From: Rhodanobacter thiooxydans
Lineage (GTDB): Bacteria > Pseudomonadota > Gammaproteobacteria > Xanthomonadales > Rhodanobacteraceae
Length of the DNA stretch: 64,000 bases
Reading direction: 5' to 3'
Assembly (NCBI RefSeq): GCF_030291135.1
Contig: NZ_CP127409.1
Span: forward strand, 434,001 to 498,000
Part shown: positions 19,900 through 28,955 of the stretch, piece after piece
Layout of the letters: every line of letters begins with the position of its first letter
Position numbering within the stretch: the stretch's first letter is position 1
Translations under genes and position numbers: made by a program
Notes under the pieces: model-generated
What the model was told of the DNA's origin: nothing
What the model saw: only the letters and a program-made list of their open reading frames with translations
Database searches by the model: none

Positions 19900-20644
19900 A
19901 CCCGAGGTCGACCTGCAGCAGGGCCTGTTCTCGCACCTGCTGGAACTGCGTTCGCGCCTGCTCAAGGCCAGCGCCACCGTGCTGGTGGTGCTGCTGGCGC
20001 TGGTGCCGTTCGCCAACCACTTGTACACCGAGCTGGCCGCACCGCTGGTGGCGCGCCTGCCCGCCGGCGCGCACCTGATCGCCACCGAGGTGGCCAGCCC
20101 GTTCGTCACCCCGCTGAAGCTGGCGTTCTACGCGGCGCTGTTCATCAGCATGCCGATGATCCTGTACCAGCTGTGGGCCTTCGTCAGCCCGGGCCTGTAC
20201 AAGCACGAGAAACGCCTGGCCCGGCCGCTGCTCGCCGCGGCGCTGGTGCTGTTCTACATGGGCTGTGCGTTCGCTTATTTCCTGGTGCTGCCGGCGGCGT
20301 TCCGCTTCCTCACCGCGATCACCCCGCAGGGCGTGGAGATGATGACCGACATCACCCACTACCTCGATTTCGTGATGCTGATGTTCTTCGCGTTCGGGCT
20401 GTGCTTCGAGGTGCCGGTGGCGGTGGTGATCCTCGCCGCGGTGGGCATCGTCGACCTGGACAAGCTGCGCAGCAGCCGGCGCTATGCCATCGTCGGCGCG
20501 TTCGCGATCGCCGCCTTCATCACGCCGCCGGACATCACCTCGATGATCATGCTGGCGGTGCCGATGTGCCTGCTCTACGAACTGGGCATGCTGGCGGTGC
20601 GCTGGCTGGTGAAGCCGGGCTCGCTGAAGCCCGACGCGGGCTGA
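19886..20644 (+). CDS. tatC: Sec-independent translocase protein TatC
   Basis: This 252-residue protein with six transmembrane helices is the twin-arginine signal receptor. Conserved features are HLLELRSRLLK at the N-terminus, the FVSPGLYKHEKR cytoplasmic loop near residues 95-106, and FGLCFEVPV in TM4. The start at 19886 has GGGAGGAGC upstream and lies inside the end of tatB, so translation is coupled. It converges on priA with only six bases between stop codons. Confidence 0.95.
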   Translation: MATPEPEVDLQQGLFSHLLELRSRLLKASATVLVVLLALVPFANHLYTELAAPLVARLPAGAHLIATEVASPFVTPLKLAFYAALFISMPMILYQLWAFVSPGLYKHEKRLARPLLAAALVLFYMGCAFAYFLVLPAAFRFLTAITPQGVEMMTDITHYLDFVMLMFFAFGLCFEVPVAVVILAAVGIVDLDKLRSSRRYAIVGAFAIAAFITPPDITSMIMLAVPMCLLYELGMLAVRWLVKPGSLKPDAG

Positions 20645-20650
20645 GCGCGC

Positions 20651-22825
20651 TCAGTACAGGTCGATCGGGTCGACATCCAGCGACCAGCGCACCTTGCGCG
20701 CCGCCGGCAGCGCGATCAGCGCCAGCTGCCATGAGCGCAGCATGCCGTGCAGCGTGCGACGGCTGCTGGCTTCCAGCAACAACTGGCCGCGATGCCGGCC
20801 CGCGCGCAGCGGCATCGGTGCGGGCATCGGTCCGGCGACCTGCCACTGGTCGTTGCGCGGCAGCGCGGCGTGCGCCGCGGCAAGGAACGCATCGACCTGT
20901 TCGCGCTGCGGCGCCTCGGCACGCAACAGCACCTGGTGGCTGTACGGCGGCAGCTGGATCAGCTGGCGTTCGGCCAGCAGCTCGCGTGCGGCGGCGGCAT
21001 AACCGTGCGCCAGCAGGCTGCGCAGCAGCGGGTGTTCCGGCTGGTGCGTCTGCAGCAGCACGCGGCCGGGCTTGCGCGCGCGGCCGGCGCGGCCGGCCAC
21101 CTGCACCACCAGCTGCGCCAGCCGTTCGCCAGCGCGGAAGTCGATGCTGTGCAGGCCCTCGTCCACGCCGACGATCGCGACCAGGGTGAGGTTGGGCAGG
21201 TCGTGGCCCTTGGCCAGCATCTGCGTGCCAACCAGGATCGCCGGCTGGTCGTCGCGCAGCGTGGCCAGCAATTGCTCGAATGAATCACGGCGGCGGGTGG
21301 TCTCGCGGTCGACGCGCAGCACCGGCACCTGCGGGAACTGCGCCAGCAGCGCTTCCTCCAGCCGCTCGGTGCCCTGGCCCTGCGGCTTCAGGTCGCCGGC
21401 GCCGCACGTCGGGCAGACGGTGGGCAGGCGTTGGCGATAGTCGCAATGGTGGCAGATCAGCTGGTGCCGGCCCGCGTGCAGGGTCAGCGGGCGCTCGCAG
21501 CGCGGGCAGGCCGCATGCCAGCCGCAGGCGTGGCACAGCAGCACCGGCGCGTAGCCGCGGCGGTTGCGGAACACCAGCGCCTGCTCGCCGCGCGCCACCG
21601 TCTCGGCCACGGCGCCGAGCAGCGCCGGCGACATGCCGTGCTCCAGCCGCTGCGCGCGCATGTCGATGATCTGCACCTGCGGCGGCCGCACCGCACCGGG
21701 CCGCGCGCGCAGGTGCAGGGTGCTGTAGCGGCCGGCCGCGGCGTTCGCCAGCGATTCCAGCGACGGCGTGCCCGAGCCCAGCAGCACCGGCACACCCAGC
21801 GCGCGGGCGCGCACCATGGCCAGGTCGCGGGCATGGTAGCGGAAACCTTCCTGCTGCTTGTAGGCGCTGTCGTGTTCCTCGTCGACGATGATCAGCCCGG
21901 CCTGCGGCAGCGGCGTGAACACCGCCGAGCGGGTGCCCAGGATCACCCGCGCACTGCCGGCGCGGGCGCGCAGCCAGGCGCGCGCGCGATCGCCTTCGGA
22001 CAGGTTCGAGTGCAGCACCTCGACAGCCACGCCGAGGCGCTCGCGCAGGCGCCGCACGGTCTGCGGCGCCAGGCCGATCTCCGGCACCAGCAGCAGCGCC
22101 TGCTTGCCCTGTGCCAGCACCTGCTCGATCAAGGCCAGGTAGACCTCGGTCTTGCCGCTGCCGGTGACGCCGTCGAGCAGGAAAGGCTGGTAGCGGCCGA
22201 GGCTGGCGCCGACGGCGGCGACCGCCTGTTGCTGCTCGTCGCTGAGTTGCGGCGCCAGCGTCGGCGGGCGCGGACGAGCGGGCGGCGGTCGTTCGCTGCG
22301 CTCGAGCAGGCCGGCGGTGGCCAGCCGGCGTGCCGCGTCGCGCCAGCCGGGCTGGCGTTCGTTCAACTCCTGCGCACTCAACGCGCCGGCCGCCAGCCAG
22401 TCCAGCAAGGCCTTGCTGCCGCCGCGGCGGCTGCCGGCGTCGTGGGCGCTGTGGCCAGCGCCGGTGAGGGACCAGTACTCATCGCCGATCGGCGGCAGCG
22501 GCTTCGCTTCGCGCAGGGCCAGCGGCAAGGCATTGGCGTAGGCCTCGCCCGGCGCGCCGAGCCAGTAGTCGGCGGCCCAGGCCAGCGTCTGCATCAGCTC
22601 GGGGTCGAGCAGCGCGTCGTCGTCGAGCAGGCGCAGCACCTGCTTCAGCCGGCTGCTGCCGACGGCAGCTTCGGCGTCGATCGCCACCACCATGCCGACC
22701 AGCTTGTGGCGGCCGAACGGCACCAGCACCCGGCTGCCCACGCCGGCCTCGCCCGCCGCGGGCGGCAGGTAGTCGAACAGGGTGGGCAGGGGTACCGGCA
22801 GGGCGACGCGAAGGACGGCGGGCAT
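20651..22825 (-). CDS. priA: Primosomal replication protein N' (PriA helicase)
   Basis: This 724-residue superfamily 2 helicase restarts stalled replication forks by loading the replisome through PriB/DnaT. The N-terminal 3'-end-binding domain is followed by Walker A GVTGSGKTEVYL. The DEEH box (VDEEHDSAYK) and the zinc-binding cysteines (CHACGWHAACPRCERP and CHHCDYRQRLPTVCPTCG) come next, then helicase motifs V-VI including QVAGRAGRARKPG. Length and domain order match the family. The upstream non-coding region contains DnaA-box-like sites. Confidence 0.95.
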   Translation of the reverse strand: MPAVLRVALPVPLPTLFDYLPPAAGEAGVGSRVLVPFGRHKLVGMVVAIDAEAAVGSSRLKQVLRLLDDDALLDPELMQTLAWAADYWLGAPGEAYANALPLALREAKPLPPIGDEYWSLTGAGHSAHDAGSRRGGSKALLDWLAAGALSAQELNERQPGWRDAARRLATAGLLERSERPPPARPRPPTLAPQLSDEQQQAVAAVGASLGRYQPFLLDGVTGSGKTEVYLALIEQVLAQGKQALLLVPEIGLAPQTVRRLRERLGVAVEVLHSNLSEGDRARAWLRARAGSARVILGTRSAVFTPLPQAGLIIVDEEHDSAYKQQEGFRYHARDLAMVRARALGVPVLLGSGTPSLESLANAAAGRYSTLHLRARPGAVRPPQVQIIDMRAQRLEHGMSPALLGAVAETVARGEQALVFRNRRGYAPVLLCHACGWHAACPRCERPLTLHAGRHQLICHHCDYRQRLPTVCPTCGAGDLKPQGQGTERLEEALLAQFPQVPVLRVDRETTRRRDSFEQLLATLRDDQPAILVGTQMLAKGHDLPNLTLVAIVGVDEGLHSIDFRAGERLAQLVVQVAGRAGRARKPGRVLLQTHQPEHPLLRSLLAHGYAAAARELLAERQLIQLPPYSHQVLLRAEAPQREQVDAFLAAAHAALPRNDQWQVAGPMPAPMPLRAGRHRGQLLLEASSRRTLHGMLRSWQLALIALPAARKVRWSLDVDPIDLY

Positions 22826-23226
22826 GGGCTACCTCGTGGCGGCCCAGTGTAACTGCGGCGTCCGCGAGGCCTCAGGTTTCGATAGCTGCGATATCAGGTG
22901 AATCGGGCCAGAGGAGTTGCGCGAACTTGCTGCCCGGTTATCGAGGAGTTGCAGGTAAGTCGCTATCCCCGGGAGGTTTTTGCGCTTATCCACAACGGCT
23001 GTGGATAAGTCTGTGGATGCAGCGGGGAGGGGCGGGCTCAAAGCGCGTCGTGGCGCCTTTCACGACAGTCTGACGAGGTTTTGTTCACGAAAAAAAATCC
23101 TTTTTCTTCAATAGCCTGCAAATGGCACCCGGGCGCAGTTCACATAATTCACAAGCTGGCAGCGGTTGCCTTGACAGGTTCATGACGCTGTGCAAAACCC
23201 GTCCTGCCGCCGGCCGGAAAGCGGCC
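22826..23226. other. 401-bp intergenic region with DnaA boxes and an AT-rich tract
   Basis: No credible gene lies here. The segment holds two perfect inverted DnaA boxes and a third partial one, described separately. An AT-rich patch at about 23078-23115 (GTTCACGAAAAAAAATCC and its T-rich continuation) is unusual for this GC-rich chromosome. A second TTCAC-containing stretch lies at about 23139-23155. It also serves as the upstream region of priA and the downstream region of the DUF3667 gene. Confidence 0.6.
22986..23020. promoter_or_regulatory. Cluster of DnaA-box-like 9-mers
   Basis: TTATCCACA at 22986-22994 is a perfect DnaA consensus 9-mer on the plus strand. TGTGGATAA at 23000-23008 is a perfect copy on the minus strand, five bases away. 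TGTGGATGC at 23012-23020 matches seven of nine positions. Inverted perfect pairs are typical of DnaA-bound regions such as oriC, or of autoregulated promoters. Here they lie about 160 bases upstream of the priA start. Whether this is an origin, a DnaA-controlled promoter for priA, or a titration site is undecided. Confidence 0.6.
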
Positions 23227-24429
23227 TCAGTGGGCCACCCCAAGCACCAAGGCGACCATCAAGGCGAACATCAGCAGCCAGAAGTAGCACCAGCCGACGA
23301 ACCAGAATTTCAGCAGGGTCATCGGCCAGCCCTGGTGATAGACACGTTTCTGCATGATCAGGAGGTAGGTCGGGATCCACAGGATCAGCGCGGCCTGCAG
23401 CCAGCCCAGCGCATAGCCGGTCCATGCCGCGTGCGGTCGCAGCCAGGTCGACAGCATGCCGGCAAGGGTAATCAGCAGCAGGCTGAGGAACATGAACGCA
23501 TGGCTGTGCAGGGCCACGATCAGATGCTCCATGTACAGCCGCCGGCGGAATACGTAGAACAGCTTCAGCAGGATCGCGAAGACCGGAATCATCACGAACA
23601 TGGTCGGCGGCAGTGCGCTGAACACGCCGTTGATCATCCGCTGCTTCGCCTCGGCGCTGGCCGCGGGATCGCCATGCTTGAAGGTGTCCCAGTTCTTCTG
23701 GAACTGGCGGCCAAGGGCGGTCAGGCGCGCGTTGGCCACGTCCGGCAGCCAGGCGATCCGGACCGATCCCGATGTGTCCCCGGACACCTTGCGTTGGGTG
23801 TCGCGCGGCCTGGTGTCGCTGGCGGGTTTCACCGTCGCGGCTGCCGGCGGTGCGGCGAGTGAGGCGGCCGACATCGGTGCCGCGCCAAGTGCGGCAAGGC
23901 GCTGATTGGCTGCCTGACGCAGTTCCTGTTCGCCGACACGGGCCTGCTCCAGTACGTTCGGCGGCAACACGCCGGTGTTCCGGGCGCTCTGCAGGCCATC
24001 CAGCTCGTCCTGCAGCGCCTTGCGCACTTCGGCCGGGCTGGTGGCGGCCTCGATCGCACTGCTGTCCACACTTACCAGTGGATGGCCGTTCGCGGGGAGC
24101 TTGTCGGCGAACTGGTCGATGGCCAGGTGAAAGACGAAGAATGACAGCAGGCACAGCACGAACATCAGCCGGAACGGCGCGATGTAGCGCACCCGTCGGC
24201 CGGCGAAATATTCCAGGGTGAGGAAGCCGGGCTTCAGCAGCAGCGGCGGCAGCGTGTGCACGATGCGGCTGTCGATGTGCAGCACCGTCTCGACGGTTTC
24301 CTCGACCATGTGGTGCATCGGTTTCAGCACGCTGTGGATCGACTGCCCGCACTCATGGCAGAACTCGCCCTGCATCGCGGCGCCGCAGTTGGCGCAGTGC
24401 AATCCTTCGTGGCTGGTCAGCTGCTTCAT
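23227..24429 (-). CDS. DUF3667 family membrane protein with N-terminal zinc ribbon
   Basis: This 400-residue protein starts with a four-cysteine zinc ribbon (Cys12, Cys15, Cys24, Cys27), typical of DUF3667. An amphipathic segment follows, then a TM helix around residues 75-95. A soluble region of about 170 residues rich in Ala, Gln and Pro comes next, and then four C-terminal TM helices. Function is unknown. The ATG at 24429 is chosen because the ribbon begins shortly after; a start at 24468 is possible. The large soluble insert between TM1 and the C-terminal bundle is longer than I would expect for the family. Confidence 0.8.
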   Translation of the reverse strand: MKQLTSHEGLHCANCGAAMQGEFCHECGQSIHSVLKPMHHMVEETVETVLHIDSRIVHTLPPLLLKPGFLTLEYFAGRRVRYIAPFRLMFVLCLLSFFVFHLAIDQFADKLPANGHPLVSVDSSAIEAATSPAEVRKALQDELDGLQSARNTGVLPPNVLEQARVGEQELRQAANQRLAALGAAPMSAASLAAPPAAATVKPASDTRPRDTQRKVSGDTSGSVRIAWLPDVANARLTALGRQFQKNWDTFKHGDPAASAEAKQRMINGVFSALPPTMFVMIPVFAILLKLFYVFRRRLYMEHLIVALHSHAFMFLSLLLITLAGMLSTWLRPHAAWTGYALGWLQAALILWIPTYLLIMQKRVYHQGWPMTLLKFWFVGWCYFWLLMFALMVALVLGVAH

Positions 24430-24535
24430 CGCGGTTTCCGTCCGGTGCAGCGGGGGATCTTCGCACAAGGCAGCGGCCGGCCGGGCGTGACCTATGGCTC
24501 AGGTAGAATGGCCTGCCCTGGAGTCTGCTTGACCG

Positions 24536-25921
24536 ATGAAACCTTTCCGTCCCGAGCGCGCCCATCTGCGGCACGAGGTGCGCGCCACCGTGCGCCTCGC
24601 GTTGCCGTTGATCGCCGCCCAGCTGGCGGCGGTCGGCAGCAACGTGATCGACGCGGTGCTGGCCGGCCACGTCAGTGCGCACGTGCTGGGCGCGGTGGCG
24701 GTGGGCGCCAGCATCTGGTCGCTGGCGATCGTCTGCGGCATCGGCATGATGATGGCGGTGCCGCCGTCGGTGGCGCAGCTCGACGGCGCCGGTCGCCGCG
24801 GTGAAGTGGGCGCGGTGTTCCACCAGGCGCTGTGGCTGGCGCTGGGCATGGGCGTGCTGCTGTGGTTCGCGGTGCGCCATGCCGGGCCGCTGATCGAGCT
24901 GATCGGGGTGACGGCGAGCCTGCGTCACGACGTGCAGCGTTTCCTGCTGGCGATCAGCTGGGGTGCGCCGGCGCTGACCTGCTACTTCGCGCTGCGCGGC
25001 CTGTCCGAGGGGCTGTCGCTGACCCGGCCATCGATGTATTTCAGCCTCGGCGGGCTGGTGCTGCTGGTGCCGCTGGGCTACGTGCTGATGTTCGGCAAGC
25101 TGGGCATCCCGCCGCAGGGCGCGCATGGCTGCGGCGTGGCCACCGCGATCGTGCTGTGGCTGGAGATGCTGGCATTCGGCGTCTACGTGATCTTCCGGCG
25201 CAACTACCGCGGGCTGGGCCTGTTCGAGCGCTTCGAGTGGCCGCATCTGCGCCGGATCGGCCAGCTGGTGCACATCGGCCTGCCGATGGCGGTGACCCTG
25301 CTGGCCGAGGCCGGGCTGTTCGTGGCCACCGCGCTGATCATCGCCACGCTGGGCGAGGACGTGATCGCCAGCCACCAGGTGGCGATCAACATCGCCTCGC
25401 TGTTCTTCATGATCCCGCTCGGCCTGGCGATGGCGATCACCGTGCGGGTGGGCAACGCGGTGGGCCGCGGCGACGAGCGCGGCGTGCGCTACGCCGGCTT
25501 CTGCGGGATCGGCCTGACCCTGCTTACCCAGCTGTTCTCGGCCGCCCTGATGCTGGGCCTGCCGCACTTCATCGCCTCGCTGTACACGCACGAGCCGAAG
25601 GTGATCGCGCTGGCCGCGCAGCTGATCATGCTGGCCGGGCTGTTCCAGTTTTCCGACGGCGTCCAGGTCGCGGCCAACGGCGCGTTGCGCGGCTTGAAGG
25701 ACACCCGCGTGCCGATGGCGATCACCTTGTTCTCGTACTGGGTGGTGGGCATGCCGGTGGGCTGGTGGCTGGCCTTCCACCACGGCATGGGCGCACGCGG
25801 GATGTGGATCGGCCTGATCGCGGGCCTGTCCGTGGCGGCGGTCATGCTGTTTACCCGCTTCTGGCGCAGCGCGTGGAAACAGCGCTGGCGCCGCCACCTG
25901 CCGATGACCGCACCGGCCTGA
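24536..25921 (+). CDS. MATE family efflux transporter
   Basis: This 461-residue, 12-TM protein of the MATE family is a Na+- or H+-driven drug/cation antiporter of the inner membrane. Support comes from LPLIAAQLAAVGSNVIDAVLAGHV in TM1, LLAISWGAPALTCYFALRGLSEGL, and the pseudo-twofold repeat starting near residue 240 with the matching LPMAVTLLAEAGLFVATALIIATLG helix. It resembles the NorM branch. It runs in the same direction as sppA, 40 bases upstream. A TAGAAT hexamer at 24504-24509 could be its -10 element. Confidence 0.92.
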   Translation: MKPFRPERAHLRHEVRATVRLALPLIAAQLAAVGSNVIDAVLAGHVSAHVLGAVAVGASIWSLAIVCGIGMMMAVPPSVAQLDGAGRRGEVGAVFHQALWLALGMGVLLWFAVRHAGPLIELIGVTASLRHDVQRFLLAISWGAPALTCYFALRGLSEGLSLTRPSMYFSLGGLVLLVPLGYVLMFGKLGIPPQGAHGCGVATAIVLWLEMLAFGVYVIFRRNYRGLGLFERFEWPHLRRIGQLVHIGLPMAVTLLAEAGLFVATALIIATLGEDVIASHQVAINIASLFFMIPLGLAMAITVRVGNAVGRGDERGVRYAGFCGIGLTLLTQLFSAALMLGLPHFIASLYTHEPKVIALAAQLIMLAGLFQFSDGVQVAANGALRGLKDTRVPMAITLFSYWVVGMPVGWWLAFHHGMGARGMWIGLIAGLSVAAVMLFTRFWRSAWKQRWRRHLPMTAPA

Positions 25922-25961
25922 CCGGCTACGCTGGCCCCGACGCTTCCGGATACCTGCCTAC

Positions 25962-27842
25962 ATGACGCTGCCACCACTGCTACTACCCCGCCGCCACGGT
26001 TTCTGGGCCTTCCTGCGTACGCTCGGGCGCGGCATCAACCTGCTGCGGCTGGTGATCCTCAACCTGGTGTTCTTCGGCGTGCTGGCCGTGCTGCTGTTGC
26101 TGCTGACCGCCGGTATCGTCGGCAGCCGGATGGAGCGTGCGGTGCAGGACGACAGCGTGCTGGTGATCAAGCCGCAGGGCCAGCTGGTCGAGCAGTACAG
26201 CGTCGAACCGTTGCAGCGCGCGCTGGCCGGCCTGTCCGGCGAGCAGCCGAAGCAGGTGCAGTTGCGCGACCTGGTCGATGCGATCGACGCCGCGGCCAAG
26301 GACAAGCGGATCAGCCGCATCCTGCTGCTGCCGGACGAGCTGCAGGGCGGCGGCTTTGCCGCGCTGCGCGAGGTCGGCGCGGCGCTGGACCGCTTCCGCG
26401 CGGCGGGCAAGCCGGTGGTCGCGTGGGCGGTGAACCTGGACCAGGGCCAGTACTACCTGGCCGCGCATGCCGACCGTCTGCTGGTCGACCCGCAGGGCGG
26501 CGTGATGCTCACCGGGCTGGCCAACTACCGGCTGTTCTACAAGGACCTGCTGGACAAGCTCGGCGTCGACGTGCACCTGTTCCGCGTCGGCGAGTTCAAG
26601 AGCGCGGCCGAGCCGTACATCCTCGACCACGCCTCGGCCGAGGCAAAGCAGGCCGACAGCTACTGGATGGGCGGCCTGTGGGACGGCTACCTCAACGAGG
26701 TGGCGGCCATGCGCAAGCTGGATCCGGCCACGCTGCGCGACGACATCGACAACCTGCCGCAGCATATCGCCAGCACCCAGGGCAACCTAGCGCAGCTGGC
26801 GCTGGGCCAGCACCTGGTCGACGGCCTGGCCACCCGCGCCGAGCTGATCGCGATGATGCGCAGGGAAGGCGTGCCGGCCGACAAGAAAGGCCACAGTTTC
26901 CGCCAGGTCGACTTCGCCCGTTACGCGGCCGGCGTGCAGCATGCCGACAATGCGTTCGCGCCGGGCGTGGCGATCGTGGTGGCCGAGGGCGAGATTGCCG
27001 GCGGCAAGCGCGCGGCCGGTTCGGTCGGCGGCGAATCCACCGCGGCGCTGATCCGCGAGGCGCGCGAGGACCGCAAGACGAAGGCGCTGGTGCTGCGGGT
27101 GAACTCGCCCGGCGGCGAGGTGTACGCGGCCGAGCAGATCCGCCGCGAGATCGAACTGACCCGCAGCGCGGGCATCCCGGTGGTGGTGTCGATGGGCGAC
27201 GTGGCGGCCAGCGGCGGCTACTGGATCGCGATGAACGCGAACCGGATCTATGCCGAGCCGAACACCATCACCGGCTCGATCGGCATCTTCGGCATGTACT
27301 ACACGGTGCCGAACACGCTGGCCAAGCTCGGCATCCAGAGCGACGGCGTCGGCACCGGGCCGATGGCCGGCGCGTTCGACATCAGCCGCCCGCTCGATCC
27401 GAAGGTCGGCACGGTGATCCAGGCGATCATCGACAAGGGCTACCGCGACTTCGTCGGCAACGTGGCCAAGGCGCGCGGCAAGAGCTACGAGGCGATCGAC
27501 GCGATCGCGCAGGGCCGGGTGTGGACCGGCCAGCAGGCGCTCGAGCGCGGCCTGGTCGACCAGCTCGGCGGGCTGCAGGCCGCCGTCGCCGATGCGGCCG
27601 CCCTGGCCAAGCTGGGCCAGGGCTACCCGGTGCGCTACGTGGAGGCGCCGCTGGGCGGCTTCGAGCGCTTCCTGATTGGCCTCAACCAGGGCGCCGGCGT
27701 GCACCTGCTGCAGTCGTGGGGCGTGCGCCTGCCGAGCTGGTTCGCCCAACTGCCGGCGCTGGCGCCGGAACTGCAGCTGTTGCGCAACGCGAAGGCCGGC
27801 ACGCCGAACATCTACGCGGACTGCCTGTGCAGCCCGCGCTGA
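25962..27842 (+). CDS. sppA: Signal peptide peptidase SppA, 67-kDa type
   Basis: This 626-residue inner-membrane serine protease degrades cleaved signal peptides. An N-terminal TM anchor lies at about residues 28-52, followed by two tandem S49 domains. The general-base Lys is Lys213 (GEFKSAAEP) in the first domain and the nucleophile Ser is Ser417 (VAASGGYW) in the second, giving the Ser/Lys dyad of the long SppA form. The conserved SPGG segment and the TGSIGIFGMY motif are present. It converges on a small lipoprotein gene 11 bases away. Confidence 0.94.
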   Translation: MTLPPLLLPRRHGFWAFLRTLGRGINLLRLVILNLVFFGVLAVLLLLLTAGIVGSRMERAVQDDSVLVIKPQGQLVEQYSVEPLQRALAGLSGEQPKQVQLRDLVDAIDAAAKDKRISRILLLPDELQGGGFAALREVGAALDRFRAAGKPVVAWAVNLDQGQYYLAAHADRLLVDPQGGVMLTGLANYRLFYKDLLDKLGVDVHLFRVGEFKSAAEPYILDHASAEAKQADSYWMGGLWDGYLNEVAAMRKLDPATLRDDIDNLPQHIASTQGNLAQLALGQHLVDGLATRAELIAMMRREGVPADKKGHSFRQVDFARYAAGVQHADNAFAPGVAIVVAEGEIAGGKRAAGSVGGESTAALIREAREDRKTKALVLRVNSPGGEVYAAEQIRREIELTRSAGIPVVVSMGDVAASGGYWIAMNANRIYAEPNTITGSIGIFGMYYTVPNTLAKLGIQSDGVGTGPMAGAFDISRPLDPKVGTVIQAIIDKGYRDFVGNVAKARGKSYEAIDAIAQGRVWTGQQALERGLVDQLGGLQAAVADAAALAKLGQGYPVRYVEAPLGGFERFLIGLNQGAGVHLLQSWGVRLPSWFAQLPALAPELQLLRNAKAGTPNIYADCLCSPR

Positions 27843-27853
27843 GCCGGTAGCGC

Positions 27854-28063
27854 CTACTGCGATTGCGCCTCGATCTGCTTGCGCTGTTCCTCGGCCTGCT
27901 TGTCGACCGTCTTCTGCACGTCCCGGGCGCGCTGCTCGTCGGCCTTAAGCGCGTCGAACGGCGTGGCGGTGTCGGCTGCCGCCGGCTTGGCCTGGGGCTC
28001 CGGCGGCTTGCTGGAGCAGGCGCCGAGGGCAAGGACGCAGAGCAGGAGCGGTAGCGGCTTCAT
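27854..28063 (-). CDS. Small lipoprotein (69 aa)
   Basis: The N-terminus MKPLPLLLCVLALGACSS is a clear lipoprotein signal with the lipobox LGAC. The mature part is about 52 residues, Pro/Ala-rich and then charged and helical (KADEQRARDVQKTVDKQAEEQ), possibly a coiled coil. No family is recognised. The start at 28063 is dictated by the signal peptide. Small coiled lipoproteins like this are often envelope spacers or transporter partners, but nothing specific is indicated. Confidence 0.75.
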   Translation of the reverse strand: MKPLPLLLCVLALGACSSKPPEPQAKPAAADTATPFDALKADEQRARDVQKTVDKQAEEQRKQIEAQSQ

Positions 28064-28165
28064 GGTGGTTCTCGCACGGGATCGATCCGCCGAGTGTCCT
28101 GCCATGCCCCGCCGCAGGCAAGGCGCCGCCTAGGCGTGGCGTGATCGACGCTTTAAGCTGCGCCC

Positions 28166-28948
28166 ATGAACAGCCGCCTCGATGCCTGGCAACTGCACGG
28201 CCACACCGCCCTGGTCACCGGCGCCAGCAAGGGCATCGGCTACGCCACCGCGCGCGAGCTGGCTGGCCTCGGCGCCAACCTGTTGCTGGTGGCGCGCGAC
28301 GAGGATCATCTCGAACAGGTACGGGTGGAGCTGGCCGATGAATTCGCCGACGTCGAGGTGCTGGCGTTCGGCGCGGACCTGGTCGAGGCGGAGGATCGCC
28401 TGGCGGTGTTCGACTGGATCGCCGACCTCGGCGCACCGGTGTCGCTGCTGGTCAACAACGCCGGCGGCAACCAGCCGGGCGCCACGCTGGACTATCGCGA
28501 GGACGATTACCGCGCGATCTTCGAGCAGAACCTGTTCTCCGCCTTCGAGATGTGCCGGCTGGCGCATCCGCAGCTGGTACAGCACGCCAACGCGGCGATC
28601 GTCAACGTGGGTTCGGTTTCCGGCATCACCCACGTGCGCACCGGCGCGCCGTACGGCATGAGCAAGGCGGCGCTGCACCAGCTCAGCCGCAACCTGGCGG
28701 CCGAATGGGCGGTGGACGGCATCCGCGTCAACGCGGTGGCGCCGTGGTACATCCGCACCCAGCGTACCGACCCGGCGCTGGCCGACGCCGACTACCTGGA
28801 CGAGGTGCTCGAGCGCACCCCGCTCAAGCGCATCGGCGAGCCGGAGGAGGTGGCTGCCGCGATCGCCTTCCTGTGCCTGCCGGCGGCCAGCTACATCACC
28901 GGCCAGGTGCTGGCGGTGGACGGCGGCTTCCTCAATTACGGATTCTGA
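28166..28948 (+). CDS. SDR family oxidoreductase (tropinone reductase-like)
   Basis: This 260-residue classical short-chain dehydrogenase has the cofactor motif TGASKGIG at about residues 18-25 and NNAG near 95-98. The catalytic tetrad Ser and Y163-x3-K167 (YGMSK) is present, and the C-terminus GQVLAVDGGF is typical. The overall pattern resembles tropinone reductase-like SDRs, which use NADP(H). The R in VARDED after strand 2 also suggests NADP preference. Substrate is unknown. It is followed by the convergent degV-family gene after seven bases. Confidence 0.9.
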   Translation: MNSRLDAWQLHGHTALVTGASKGIGYATARELAGLGANLLLVARDEDHLEQVRVELADEFADVEVLAFGADLVEAEDRLAVFDWIADLGAPVSLLVNNAGGNQPGATLDYREDDYRAIFEQNLFSAFEMCRLAHPQLVQHANAAIVNVGSVSGITHVRTGAPYGMSKAALHQLSRNLAAEWAVDGIRVNAVAPWYIRTQRTDPALADADYLDEVLERTPLKRIGEPEEVAAAIAFLCLPAASYITGQVLAVDGGFLNYGF

Positions 28949-28955
28949 ACAGGCG

